A program made the position numbers and the translations under genes. A DNA stretch of 64,000 bases, from contig JAVSML010019172.1 in assembly GCA_038503035.1 (NCBI GenBank), forward strand, positions 62,001-126,000, written 5' to 3'. Origin of the DNA: Crocodylus rhombifer. Its lineage: Eukaryota; Chordata; Crocodylia; Crocodylidae. Positions 53,076-64,000 of the stretch are shown one piece after another. Numbering within the stretch: the first letter of the stretch is position 1; each line of letters starts with the position of its first letter. Below the pieces are notes generated by a model, which saw only the letters and a list, made by a program, of their open reading frames with translations, had not been told where the DNA came from and did no database searches.

Positions 53076-54590
53076 TCTCAGCTGAGGCTGCTGTGTGTGG
53101 GTGGGTGCACGTGTGCATTATGTTGTGGGAGTGTGGGGGTTATCAGAGAAGAAGAATTCAGATGGATGGGATGTTTTGTAGGTCATCTCACTGTTTGTTT
53201 AGGGGCTTGTCTTGGGAGAATAGCAATCAGTGGTACTTTGAACAGATGTGAGGAAGGGACGCTGCTTAGCCATGGGCTTGGTATGAACAGGTAAGCCAGG
53301 TTTGAAAAGAGTTGCTCCAGGCTTCATCCCTGAGCCCGTCAGCCTCATTGCACACCAAGTTATCTGTATCATTGACATGGGAAGAGCTGAAGTGTCTCCA
53401 CCACCAGTTTGAAATATGGGGATGCTGAAAACCTGCAACACAAAGGTGCTGGAGCAGTCTCATGTGCAGGTGCTGGGCATGTGTATAGCTGTAATATGTT
53501 TCCGTGTGTGCATGTGGCACCAGGCATGGGACTGAGGGTTGAGGAGTCACATACCATTACTCAGAACCATAATAAGAACTCTATGGTAAGCCCACCATGA
53601 TTCCTATGTGGAATACCAAGGGTCTCTAGTAGGTGTTAACAAGAAATGAGGAGAAAACAGGTCAGTGGTATGGACAAGCTTTAGTCCAGACTCAAAGGTA
53701 CAGATTTCCATGAAACAAAATGCGTTTGACCTGGTTGGGGTACCTTCAACAGACTCCTGTGCAAGGACTTTGGAAGGCTTGGAGGTGGTACTGGAAGGTG
53801 AAAGAGTGAGACTTTGAACTAGATTTGGTAGAGACATCCTAGATTTTTACCTTTGAAAATGACCTCAGCTTCCAGAATGAGACAGCATGGATTGATCATG
53901 TTATCATGGAGACTATGGTGCTACAAGTTGGTTACATCAGTAAAGACACAGAGCATAGCACAGAACTCATGAGAGAACTTGACACATCCATAGGTGTATC
54001 CAGGATTTCCTAGAGCGGTGTGCAGCACCCACCCCTCAAACTATGCAGGGACAAGGTGAGGTATGGCTGGAGGCCCCAGGTGGGTAGGGAGACACTGGGG
54101 AGCTGGGCAGGGAGCAGGAGAGTGAAGGCAGGGACTTCCTCTGGTTGACATGCTGCTGTCTCCACCCACTCCCCTGCAGGGGTAACCTGGTCCAGTGTTT
54201 TCCTACCCTCCTAGTGAGAACGTTTATCCTCACAGCCAACTTACATGTCCCTTGCTGGAACTTGAGACCTTTGCACCTGGCTCTGCAATCTGAGGGAGCC
54301 TCGCTTTCTTTGATCAAAAAAAATATGCCAAATTTTCTGAAAGTATCCCAAATCCACCAGGATCCCTGCTCATCTGCCACCAATGAGAAGAGATTCTCTC
54401 AGGGGTGGGGGGATCCAGCCAATGGTCACACTCCATTTCCCTGCAGCCCCTCCCCACATCACTGTAGCTGCCATCCATGGAGACACCAGAAGGGGTGGGG
54501 CTGTGAGAGTGAGGAGGCGGGACTTCCATTGAGACCAGCCAAAGCAGCATTGACCAGGATCAAGGCTGGGCGGTAAGCTGCTCCAGGGCT
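53076..54590. other. Intergenic; contains a diverged copy of the duplicated flank
   Basis: Bases 53690-54060 are a diverged paralog of 26730-27070, 39360-39690 and 47380-47710 (CTTGGAGGTG, CCTAGATTTTTACCTT, ATCAGTAAAGACACAG). No gene is seen. Confidence 0.45.
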
Positions 54591-54686
54591 GAGGCCTGGA
54601 TCTTGTGGCAGTGACAGCATGGTCCAGCACCAGGGCAAAACCACAACTTAGGTCCCTTCCAACCCTACCAACTATGAAACTATGAA
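54591..54686 (+). mobile_element. CR1 3' end fragment, plus strand
   Basis: AGGTCCCTTCCAACCCTACC followed by AACTATGAAACTATGAAG is a CR1 3' UTR and tail. Only about 100 bp are present. Confidence 0.6.
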
Positions 54687-54714
54687 GGAAAATGGAGAAG
54701 AACTAGAAAGTAAT

Positions 54715-55830
54715 GGAGCAGTGTCCAGGGCCAAAGTAGATCCTCAAGTTGGACCCCCTGTATGGGCAGGAAAAAGTATTGGGGTCAAACAACCCTGGCA
54801 AGGTGTCTATCTAGCCTCCTTTTGAAGACCCCCAGGGTAGAAGCCAGCAGAACTTCCCTGGGAATTTGGTTCCAGCTCCTAGCCTCCCTGACAGTGAAGT
54901 CACGCCTCCTGATGTCTAGACTGAATCTACCCTCTGTCAACTTATGGCCATTATTCCTTTTTACTTCCAGTAGTGCTCAGGGGAAAAGGGACTTTCTTAT
55001 AGCCTGCTGGTCCCCCTTGGACAGTTTATAGATAGCCACCAGATCCCCCCTCAGCCTTCTCTTGTGGAGGCTGAAAAGGTTCAGGTTGCATACCCTGTCC
55101 TCATAGGGCCTGCCCTGCTACCCCCTGACCATGCGAGTGGCCTCCTCTGGACCCTCTCCATGCTGTCCACATCCCGCTTCAAGTGCGTCGCCCAGAACTG
55201 GACGCAGTACTCCAGCTGCAGCCTGACCAGTGCCGCATAGAGGGGGAGGATCACCTCCTTGGTCCTGCTCGAGATGCCTCTGTGCATGCATGACAAGGTG
55301 CGGTTGGCCTTCCTGACCCTGTCCCCACATTGTCGGCCCATGTTCATTTTGGCATCAGTGATGACTCCAAGATCATTTCTGCCTCTCCACTGATGAAAAG
55401 GGAGTTCCCCAGCCTGTAGATATGGTGCTGGTTCTTCCTCCCCAGGAGCAGCACCTTGCACTTGTCAGTGTTGAAACCATCCTGTTCTTATCCGCCCACC
55501 CCTGTAACCTGTCTAGGTCTGATTGCAGTCTGTTCTTCCCTTCTAGCATGCCCACTTCTTCCCACAGCTTAGTGTCATCCATGAATTTGAACAAGGTGCT
55601 TTTCACCCTCTCGTCCAAATCACTGATGAAGACGTTGAATAGTGTGGGCCCAAGGACTGAGCTCTGGGGGACCCCACTGCCCACATGCCTCCAGGTTGAA
55701 AATGACCCATCCACCACCCCTCTCTGCATGTGACCCTCCAGCCAGTTGGTGATCCATTGATGCCACAGTCGCTTAATTCCTTCCTTTGCCTTTGTGCAGC
55801 AAATCCCCAGGTTAACCATGGGCTTAGTGA
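54715..55830 (-). mobile_element. 5'-truncated CR1 LINE
   Basis: The minus strand encodes RT (WITNWLEGHMQRGVVDGSF, SGVPQSSVLGP, DDTKLWEEVGM near 55570) and the C-terminus (NRTLSCMHRGISSRTKEV near 55270), with frameshifts. It is similar in subfamily to the CR1 at 41428. It lies tail-to-tail with the plus-strand CR1 end at 54591. Confidence 0.85.
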
Positions 55831-56989
55831 CCCTTTGTAGAGGCAGTTCTCAAAGTAATATTGGGAACTCAGAGTCAGCCTGACATAAGCTCACCATATT
55901 TGGTTGGGAGTAAAAAGGTGTGAATTTTGTCAGCCTTTGGGAAAAATGTTGGAAACTCAGAATTTCCTGTGTGATGGCAATTCCAGTTCATGCTCCGGTG
56001 TCCTCTCCAGCTACATCATAGGGACACAACTCTGAAAGACACAAAACCTCTGACGACAGGTCTCCAATCAGACACTACCTCGACGAGATACATTTCTTGA
56101 CCTGGAACCCAGGGCAGAACTGGTCATTACGGACATCCCCGCTCATTCCTCAAGAGCAGCATCTGTGGCTGCTCTCACAAGTCCTTGCTCTCAGCATTGT
56201 TGCTCCCAGGATGATTTTGGAAAACAGGCACATTGTGTTTCATTAAACTACAGCATTGACAAGTCCAAGACATGCACAGGACTGTCTCACTTACCTGGCA
56301 AGTAGCCATGACAGGCCTTGAGAAGGATACGTTACCCCTTTGTCCTCCTCTGAAGGACAGGCAGTAACAACCCCCTTGAGATCAGGGATGACGCAGTTCA
56401 GTCTCCCTGTCCTTACCCCTCAAGCCACAGCAGGTCTAGTTTGGGAAGAAAGGTCAGACTACTGCTCTCCCCGCCCAACCCCCACAAGTTGTACACAGCT
56501 GGAAGGTTACCAGGGATCAGTGGGGCTGAAAATTAAACCCCATGGAGATACTAGGGGCATGGCAATTGTCTCAGGCTCTCTGTAGACTCAGGTAGGCATC
56601 GCTGTAGTAATTGCATCTGAGGCATCTCTACAGGGGCTGGTTCAGTGCAAAGGCTGCAGAATGGGGTGGGTCACCCTGGCCATGGCCTGACCAACTTTTA
56701 GCACATTCATTTATATATCCCACAAATGCGCAATTATCATTCTAGTTAAAACTATATAGCTATTTTTTTAACTGCATATCTAGCTTAATTAACCTGCTAA
56801 ACGCTGGTCGGCCCATGGCCCAGGTGGCCCACCCTGTTCCACGGCCCATGGTCCAGTTCATAAGAGGTCCATTTTCTGATTATGGCCTCTATCAGAAACA
56901 CAGGGCATTGAATTAAAGATGACAACAATGATAAGATGCAGTTAAAAAATTCCTGAAGAAAGTTATCAAAATTGCATTATTGAGCTGAC
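55831..56989. other. Unique intergenic DNA
   Basis: I see no gene, repeat or OR similarity in this stretch. Confidence 0.5.
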
Positions 56990-57540
56990 AAGAGCTAGCT
57001 GAAGAGTTATGGGCAGTTTTGAGGAGTCCCAGCCATCTTAATTTATCTTCCCTATCCCCTACAGCCTCTGTTTGCTTGTTGCCATTTTTGCATAGAATAT
57101 TCATGGAGTCTAAAGGAACAGAGCCCTAAAGATTTGCATTTCTCAGCCTCGTCTATCCTTTGTGAATCTCACAATTCATTCACCTGAAAGTTAAGAAGAC
57201 CACAGAGTTTGAGACAGAACAAGGTGGGCACATGGTTATTAAAACCCCAAGAAGTACATAGCATAAAAGGCAAGAGGGAAGATGCCAGGCCATGTATACC
57301 AGAGGTGATGATGGGCCTAAAATACACATTTCCTAAAAGTTTCTGAGTGCCTCTGAATTGTTAGATACCTAAATATCTTTGGTAGTCTGGCCTCCCTCCC
57401 TACAGTACAGATCTTGGCCCCGAAGCAGGACAAACAATTACGTAGCAGTCTAACTAAAAGATTAAAATTAAAACTTTTAAATCTATCAATCTGGGAATGT
57501 TTCCCTCTGGTTCTCTGCTTCAAAGCTAAGCTGGATTCTA

Positions 57541-57553
57541 GGGAACAGGTCCC
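57541..57553 (+). promoter_or_regulatory. Conserved near-palindromic element (GGGAACAGGTCCC), beta 3
   Basis: It is followed by CACGTGG, an E-box. It remains recognisable although the surrounding flank has diverged strongly. It lies 2807 bp before the OR start. Confidence 0.45.
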
Positions 57554-57843
57554 ACGTGGCCCAAGAGAGAGGTGGTTAAATCCCCTTCGTGCAGCTTCAG
57601 GTCTTCAGTTCTCTCTAGTGACAAACTGGTTTGGGTCTAGTCCTGTCAGTCATGGAGTGAAGGTAAGATATCTGAGCATTTACCACTGACTGTTAGGGAA
57701 AAGGGAAATTATATAGATTGATAGAAGGAAAGTGAATAAAGACTCCTGGGACTAGAGAGTCAGATCACAAGCCTGGAAAACCTGAGTAAGTAAACTGCAG
57801 CCAGTTTGTTGTTGCAATGAAGTGTATTTAGGTGGTAGAAAGA

Positions 57844-57879
57844 TGTGTGTGTGTGTGTGTGTGTGTCTGTGTGTGTGTC
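57844..57879. repeat. (GT)n microsatellite
   Basis: About 17 dinucleotide units with one interruption (TGTCTGTG). Confidence 0.9.
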
Positions 57880-58274
57880 CCCATGTCATTTAACAACTTG
57901 AAAATGAGGTAAACCTGGAAATGTAGAGGACAATGGAAATGTATAAAAAGTGCTCTAGTTGGGCAGGGGGAGAAATAATCGAAATGAAACAAAACAACCA
58001 GAAAATACCTCCCAATAGAAAATTTCAATTTGTCACCCAGAACCCATTTATAATTTCAGTTTTGGACAATGGGATATTTACAAGCAAAACTGCCAGAAAC
58101 GATACATTTTTAAAATCAAATTTTCTTCTTTCCCTCTTTGAACATTTCTATGTTTTAATTTTAGTGTTAACAGTTTTGACGAAATAGAAATACTGTGACA
58201 AGGCTAGGTTTAGAAAAAATACTTCTTTTTATGAGGAAACTTTAATGGAAACAGACCTCCGGCTCTAAACTGTA

Positions 58275-58440
58275 AGCCCGATTAGGTCCTATGTGATATC
58301 TTTTATCAGACCAGCTGAATAGTTGGAAAAATGTATTTTTGCAGGCGTCTGGGCACAAACCCCCTTCTTCAGGCGTAGGGAGAGTGCGATGGTGGTTTCT
58401 GTTCTCCTGGATGGACTAGAAACCAGTGTGTAAAATGCAG
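58275..58440 (-). repeat. Ancient interspersed repeat
   Basis: The minus strand has GAAGAAGGGGGTTTGTGCCC and CTGGTCTGATAAAAGATATC, a combination I know from widespread amniote repeats. The family is not named with confidence. Confidence 0.4.
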
Positions 58441-58734
58441 GTCTGTGAAAATGCACATGCTTGATGGTGAGGATCAGAGGTGAGGGGAGACAATAGGAGG
58501 CAAGGAGAAGGGGACTCTTACATGCTACTCGTAGCTCGGCTGTATGCACCTGGGAAGAGGAGTTAGCATTTTGCTGAGCACAGCACTATGAGCTAAATGC
58601 TAATGCCTGAAAACACTGTGTTGAGAAAAGACATCTAAAGTAGCATCTTTTCTGACCCAAGAGAGGTGAGAGTAGGGCTTTGGCTCAAGAAGAAAAGCAG
58701 GAAAGCATGCCAACTCTAGCAGGGCAATTGTAAA

Positions 58735-59160
58735 GCATAGCAAGGCAGGCCAAAAGGGAATTTGAAAAGAGTTTGCTGAAAGAACAAAGAAGAATTCTTT
58801 ACAAGTACATCAGAAGCTCGGTAGTAAGCTCAGCAGTAGGAAATACTGGGGAGATGCCCATGCGAGATCCACACTAAATAAATGCAGAGAGATCAAAATG
58901 AAGTGACAAGGGAGGAGGTTTAAAAGCGAATCCATAAATTAAAACAGCAAGCAAGTGACTGGGACCAGATCACATTCCCTTAGAGAGTTGTGTAGGAATT
59001 CAAACGTGAAACTGCAGGGCTGCTGTTCATAGCACGTCACCTAGCAAGGGCCCCCGTACCAGAAGATTATAGGGTTGACAACACAACACCCAACTTCAAA
59101 AAAGGGCTCCAGAAGTCATCTTGGGAACTACAGCCCAAGGTTTTTTCACTTCTATCCCTG
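58735..59160 (+). mobile_element. Old CR1/L2-like reverse transcriptase remnant
   Basis: Translation includes VPEDYRVDNTTPNFKKGL near 59055, corresponding to the VPEDWKKANVVPIFKKG block of CR1 RT, with an upstream region like the pre-RT segment. It is heavily decayed. Confidence 0.6.
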
Positions 59161-59326
59161 GAATTTGATAGCAGATACAGTAGGAATGAAGTTAGAAGTC
59201 ACATGGATATAGTTGATGTTCAGGGGAAGTGTCAGCATCCTTGTTGTGAAGGGAAATTCTATCCCAAGCATCTGCTGGAGATCTCTGGCAACATCACTTA
59301 GCATGTGGGCAGGCGGGGGCAGTTGA

Positions 59327-59372
59327 TCGAATCCAGTCCAGCCCAGTCCAACCCAGTTCAATCCAACCCAAC
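59327..59372. repeat. Short tandem repeat, unit about 10 bp (CCAGTCCAAC)
   Basis: Four to five imperfect units of CCAGTCCARC-like sequence. Confidence 0.6.
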
Positions 59373-59469
59373 CCACTATGACGAGGTTCTGACAAAGTCC
59401 CTCGCTGAAAGCTATTAAAATTGACCTTTTGGTGAGGGACTATGGGAGTGAACAGAAGGTCTTTTCATA

Positions 59470-59700
59470 GATCAGAACATGATTAAAAGACATGAAACAA
59501 AGGGTCGGGGTAAATGGCATTTTTCAGGCTGGAGGAAGGACAAGAGTGGAGTCCCTTGGGGCTCTGTGCTCGGGACAGTTTTGTCCAACATGTTCATCAA
59601 TGATCGGAGCGAGGGGGTGCACAGCGAATTCCCAGTGTTCCCACAAGAGACCAACTGTCCCAGGGGGTGACATCCAAAGCTGATGGTGAGGAGCTGTGGA
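59470..59700 (+). mobile_element. Old CR1/L2-like reverse transcriptase remnant, second piece
   Basis: SGVPWGSVLGTVLSNMFIND matches the RT core SGVPQGSVLGPVLFNIFIND. It continues the element seen at 58735. Confidence 0.65.
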
Positions 59701-60359
59701 GACATCTCACCAAAGTAACCCCCTACTCGGTGTAAGGACAGACTGCTGCTCCTGGGCCACTGACTGTTGCTGCAGTTCTTGCTTTCGCTTTTGTCAGGGA
59801 AATATCAAATATCAAATGCAGAATTACTTCCAGCTAAAAAAAGCATATGGATAATTTTTTTGGAAATGCTGTTTCTGACGGTTCATAGGTGACTGTTTCA
59901 ACACCTCAGGCCCCTGTTCTTCTTTCCTGGCTGGTTCCTGGGTCGGGCTATATCCCATCAGTGTGCCAGTTTGCTGAGGGGAGATGGGTTTATCCATAGT
60001 GAGGCCTTGGAGAAGAAGGGGGAATGAGGCAATGAAATAACATGCTCCATGAAGCATTCCTGGATCAATTAAAACAATTTTAAAGTGTTTTCTTTTTCCC
60101 TGAAATATTCTTTTTAGATGGCTTGGTGTCTTTTTAGATACGGCCACAAGCAACAACTCTTACAGAAAGTTGCAACAAGAGAAAACCAGAAAACCTGCTT
60201 CCCACTAAACTGCTCCCAGCAGTGCCACATGGGCACCTTTGACATTTTGGTCGAGATGTTACTGCGGATGTGAGCTTCCCTCGTACATTTGTTGCTCTGA
60301 CCCTGATCGCTGCCTTTGCTCTCCCTTCACCGGCCTTGCACAAGGCACCGAGCAGAACG
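59701..60359 (+). other. Immediate 5' region of OR 60360
   Basis: From about 60255 it matches the region before OR 16232 (pyrimidine tract, then GCCTTGCACAAGGC). The AG that ends the tract at 16203-16204 is CG here (60331-60332). No other gene is seen. Confidence 0.55.
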
Positions 60360-61316
60360 ATGTCCAACAGAACCACAGGGACAGGATTCCTCCTCCTGGG
60401 GTTTTCTGACACTCGGGAGCTGCAGATCTTACACTTCCTCTTCTTCCTAGCAGCATACCTGGCAGCCCTGACGGCGAATCTCCTAATAATCACAGCTGTA
60501 GCCCTCAGCCACCACCTGCATTCCCCAATGCACTTCTTTTTGATAAATTTATTTATCCTAGACCTTGGCTCCATCTCAGTGACTGTGCCCAAGTCCATGT
60601 CTAATTCCTTATTAAATACCAACTTGATTACCTATGCTGGATGTGTTGCCCAAGTGTTTTGTCTCATCTGCTTCTTGGGAGCAAATGTATCCCTGCTCAC
60701 AGTTATGGCATATGACCGGTACGTTGCCATCTGCAAGCCACTGCATTATGCGATAATAATGAACAGGAGAGCTTGTGTCCAGATGGCTGCCAGTGCTTGG
60801 GCTGCTGGTGTCATCTACTCTGCACTGCACACTGGAAACACACTTAGTCTACCCTTCTGCCACTCAAATACCATCAACCAGTTCTTCTGTGAACTGCCCC
60901 AGCTGCTTAAGCTCTCCTGCTCTGGTACATACCGCAGAGAGCTGCCCACTCTTGTCTTCAGCATGTTTTTAGCTCTAGGCTGTTTTGCTTTCATCGTTGT
61001 GTCGTATGTTCAGATATTCACCGCAGTGTGGAGAATCCCCTCGGAGCAGGGCCATCAGAAAGCCTTCTCCACCTGCATTCCTCACCTGACTGTGGTCTCC
61101 CTGTTTCTGTCCACTGCCATCATTGCCTACATGAAGCCCATCTCTGACTCCCCGTCCCCTCTGGATCTCCTGGCAGCTGTTCTGTATTGTGTGGTGCCTC
61201 CATTGATGAATCCGGTCATCTACAGCATGAGGAACAAGGAGATCCATGCTGCCCTGCGGAAACTGCTCCACAGGCTGATCCTCTGCAAGAACAATATGTC
61301 CATCTTTGTTTCATGA
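60360..61316 (+). CDS. Olfactory receptor, family 14-like (beta cassette 3)
   Basis: An intact 318-residue odorant receptor: N3-R-T5 glycosylation site, LHSPMHFFLINL in TM2 with Asp68 kept, C95, [55 protein letters not shown]. Two N-terminal landmarks are changed: TEF is TGF, and the TM1 GN is AN (TANLLIIT), although Asn40 itself remains. The start is the ATG at 60360; the frame is open upstream but has no upstream in-frame ATG. AATAAA lies at 61531-61536. The usual acceptor AG upstream is mutated, so its transcript may start or splice differently from its paralogs. Confidence 0.93.
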   Translation: MSNRTTGTGFLLLGFSDTRELQILHFLFFLAAYLAALTANLLIITAVALSHHLHSPMHFFLINLFILDLGSISVTVPKSMSNSLLNTNLITYAGCVAQVFCLICFLGANVSLLTVMAYDRYVAICKPLHYAIIMNRRACVQMAASAWAAGVIYSALHTGNTLSLPFCHSNTINQFFCELPQLLKLSCSGTYRRELPTLVFSMFLALGCFAFIVVSYVQIFTAVWRIPSEQGHQKAFSTCIPHLTVVSLFLSTAIIAYMKPISDSPSPLDLLAAVLYCVVPPLMNPVIYSMRNKEIHAALRKLLHRLILCKNNMSIFVS

Positions 61317-61530
61317 CTTCGCTTTAGTAACTTTTTTTTTTTTTATAATTGACTCATGAAATTATTGTTTTCCTAATATAGTATGCAACCTATTTACAGA
61401 AAGTAAAGGTGGTGGGTTATTCTGTAACTTTGTAAGAACAATGACACTTTACTTGCGTGATTTTGTGTTAATAGAGTTTAAGCAGGGAAGTAATGTTTCT
61501 TGGTTCAATTTTACCATCTGCACCACCTGA

Positions 61531-61536
61531 AATAAA
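61531..61536 (+). terminator. Polyadenylation signal AATAAA for OR 60360
   Basis: It follows CACCACCTGA, the beta form of the conserved 3' block. Confidence 0.55.
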
Positions 61537-61704
61537 TCCCTCAATTGCAAGATGATGAATGAAAGACTTCTGTTTACCAGTTGCTGTATTATTATTTGCA
61601 TCACTAATATGTAGAGGATTTAAACAATGGACAGCAAGTGAATAAACAGTGAGACAATAGGAGTATTGGATGTTTCATTACACAACTTCCTTTTTTTCTT
61701 TAAA

Positions 61705-62195
61705 GGCTCTTCCCATGAGATAGGGTAATTGAAGTCACTCATGATGACAGTGCAGTGAAAGTGTGCAGCTTCTCCCAGTTCCCTAGCCAATTTCTGCTCA
61801 CTCTCTCCCTCTTGTCTAGGAGGTTTGTAATAGCTTCCTACAGTTATATCACCTCCACCATGTTCTCCCCATATTCTAACCCAGAGGGTCTCAAGTCTCC
61901 CTCCTTGGGTGCCAACCTCTGCCTGTAGGGAAGTGCACTGCTCCTTCACATGCAGAGCTACAACCCTGCCCTTCCTTGCAACACAATCCCTCCTGTACAA
62001 AATATATGCATCAAGACCTGTGGTCCAGTTATAGGTGGAGTCCAACCAGGTCTCCATTAGCACTATGAGATTGGCTCTTTTGGTAAGCAAAAATGAACAC
62101 GGTTTCTCCTGTTTGACCCCATGCTTGTGGCATTTCTGTACAGGAAGCTAAGCCTGCCAGCAGAAGCTCTGGGTTTCCCGATGCTCTACGAAGAG
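61705..62195 (-). mobile_element. CR1 endonuclease-domain fragment (block C)
   Basis: The minus strand encodes METWLDSTYNWTTGLDAYIL and YRRDCVARKGR, then MSDFNYPISWEE. Paralog of 5600-6250 and 33718-34245. Its left junction (AAAGGCTCTTCCCATGAG) differs from both. Confidence 0.78.
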
Positions 62196-62202
62196 TCTCA
62201 TC

Positions 62203-64000
62203 ATAGAATCGATGAGTTAGAAGGGACCTAGACAGATCATCTAGTCTGACCCCCTGCCATGGGCAGGAAGGAGCACTGGGGGTGGCAGGGGTCACAAGAA
62301 ACCAGCCAGGTGCATATCCAGTCTCTTCTTGAAGATGTCCAGGGAAAGTGAGAGCACCACCTCTCTGGGAAGCCTATTCCAGGCTCTGGCCTCCCTTACC
62401 TTGAAGTAGTTCTTCCTAATATCTAACTTAAACCTCTCCTCCCTCAGTTTGTGGCCATTGTTCCTGGTGACCCCAAGGGGGGCCCTGGTGAATAGACTTT
62501 CCCTGACTCCCTGCTGCTGGCCCCTGATAAGGTTGTAGGCAGCCAAGATCCCCCCTCAGTCTCCACTTGCGGAGATTGAAAAGATTCAGGTCCCTCAGCC
62601 TCTCCTCATAGGGCTGGCCATGGAGGCCCTAAACTATACAAGTGTCCTCCTCTGGACCCTCTCCAGGTTCTCCACGTCCTTTTGAAGTGCGGTGTCCAGA
62701 ACAGGACTCCAGCTCCAGCCTGATCAGCTCAACATAGAGGGGGAGCAAGACCTCTCTGGACCCGTTAGTGATGCCCATGTTGATGCAGGACAGGGTGTGG
62801 TCCGCTCTGCCTATTGCTTCAGCGCATTGGTGACTCGTATTCATCCTGGAGTCAATCCTGACTCCAAGATCCCTCTCTGCCTCTGTGCTGTCGGGGGGTC
62901 AGCCCCTAACCTATAACCATAATCCTGGTTCCCTCTCCCCAGGTGCAGCATCCTGCACTTGTCCTTGTTGAACCGCATCCTGTTCAGATCCACTCACTTC
63001 TCCAACCTATCCAGGTCTGCCTGGATGCAGTCCCTGCCTGCCGGTGTATTCACTTTACCCCACAGCTTGGTGTTATCAGTGAACTTGAACAGGGCGCTCT
63101 CCACACCCTCGACCAGGTCCCTAATGAAGATGTTGAACAGCACCGGCCCAAGGACCAAGCCACGGGAGACTCTGCTGTCCACACCATCCCAGGTTAACAT
63201 CGACCTGTCCACCACCACCCTCTGGCTGTGCCCTTGGAGCCAGTGTACCACCCATGTGACCGTGCATTCGTCAATGCCGCAGTCTCTCAGCTTGCCCACC
63301 AGAATTGGAAGTCCAAGAAGATCACATCAACTTCCTCCTTCCCATCTAAGCTCTTTGTTCCCTGGTCATAGAAAGAGACAGGATCGGCCTGGCACGAACC
63401 CATGCTGGTTACCTCTCAACATCACTTCCCCTGCAGGGCTCTCACAAATGTGGCCCTTGATAATTTTTTCAAAGACCTTCCCCAGGATAGAAGCGAGGCT
63501 GACTGGTCTGTAGTTGCCAGGCTCTTCCTTCCTCCCCTTCTTGAAAATAGGGACCACATTGGCCCTTTTCCAGTCCTCAGGGACTTGGCCTAAGCACCAG
63601 GAGTCCTCAAACAGCCATGCGAATACCTCCGCAATGACACCAGCCAATTCCCTCAGCACCTGCAGATGAAGGTCATCCGGGCCCGCTGATTTGGACACAT
63701 CTAAGCCCTCCAGCTAATCCTTAACTAGGTCTGAACTAACAGTCAGTGTAGAGAGGCCTGGGAAGAATGCAAGTCCCCTGTCACCTGAGAGCACCCCATT
63801 GTCAGCAGACAGGAGCACGGAGGCAAAGAACATGTTGAAGAGTTCTGCCTTCTCTCGCGCGTCCATCACCAACTGCCCTGCCCTGCCTCATAGGGGTCCA
63901 GTGTTACCCCGAGACTTCCTCTTGCTACCTATATACTTGAAGAAGAACTTTTTGTTATCCTTAATCCCAGAAGCTAATCTATGCTCCAGTGCTGCTTTAG
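62203..64000 (-). mobile_element. Nested CR1 LINE (block C), runs off the window
   Basis: Same insertion point, orientation and subfamily as 6261-8884. Its 3' end is at 62203 (ATAGAATCGATGAG). The C-terminus (RKNYFKVREARAWNRLP near 62400), RT (FTDNTKLWG near 63065, GPDDLHLQVL near 63680) and pre-RT are visible with frameshifts. The region near 63750 has an inversion-like rearrangement relative to 7840-7860. Confidence 0.85.

Larger units (their letters stand above)
56990..58270 (+). other. 5' flank of beta OR cassette 3 (diverged)
   Basis: It is a diverged paralog of 14053-15010 and 36497-37640, best at GCATAAAAGGCAAGAGGGAA and around the conserved element at 57541. It shows that the OR at 60360 belongs to the beta group. 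Confidence 0.5.

Noticed and set aside
57844..57879. GT repeat as a possible functional Z-DNA element
   Set aside because: Simple microsatellites are common and nothing else here supports a role.
1..64000. tRNA, rRNA, CRISPR arrays or bacterial operons
   Set aside because: None seen. The window is vertebrate nuclear DNA with no such structures.

Overview
The window is vertebrate nuclear DNA from a reptile, most likely a crocodilian, with a turtle as the alternative. The evidence is many CR1 LINEs with typical CR1 3' ends, single-coding-exon olfactory receptor (OR) genes of the family 14 type, solo LTRs, and low gene density. Nothing here looks bacterial. There is one 10-N assembly gap at 743-752.

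The locus is a tandem OR cluster. Five OR coding exons are intact: 2475-3431, 16232-17215, 30747-31703, 43442-44398 and 60360-61316, all on the plus strand. Others are broken: 18177-19091, 21144-22045, 37671-38310 and 51474-52063, plus C-terminal-only pieces at 24304 and 45927, a faint remnant near 53000, and three minus-strand relics at 27376, 39878 and 47975. I sort the genes into three cassette types by their flanks. Alpha is 2475, 21144, 30747 and 43442. Beta is 16232, 37671 and 60360. Gamma is 18177 and 51474. Each intact exon is preceded by a pyrimidine tract with a 3' splice-site-like AG (lost in 60360), as expected for ORs with non-coding 5' exons. Most are followed about 170-220 bp later by AATAAA in a conserved 3' flank.

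The cluster grew by duplication of units of roughly 9-12 kb. A unit holds, in order: a DNA-transposon-like block, a conserved 5' flank, the OR exon, CR1 remnants, an OR 3' fragment, another CR1 remnant, and a minus-strand OR relic. Successive units begin near 19.1, 28.3, 40.3 and 48.6 kb, and the window opens inside another. A second duplicated block, 5.6-15.0 kb, recurs at 33.7-37.6 kb, and its left end recurs at 61.7-64 kb.

Later insertions can be dated against paralogous empty sites: a solo LTR at 167-1630 (duplication GCAGG), a solo LTR at 25428-26412, a CR1 at 41428-42540 (duplication TTCAT), and a nested CR1 at 6261-8884 shared with 62203-64000 but absent at 34245. The CR1 at about 9549-12866 keeps an uninterrupted endonuclease/reverse transcriptase frame.

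Points most worth checking: a near-palindromic element (GGGAAC-N-AGTCCC) upstream of all seven alpha and beta loci that retain a 5' flank; a CR1 whose ORF2 has no ATG before its endonuclease domain and is separated from ORF1 by one in-frame TAA; loss of the TM2 aspartate in the first OR; loss of the conserved acceptor AG in the last OR; and a perfect palindromic X-box-like site in the first LTR. I found no sign of a wholly new biological system. The novelty is in regulation and duplication history.
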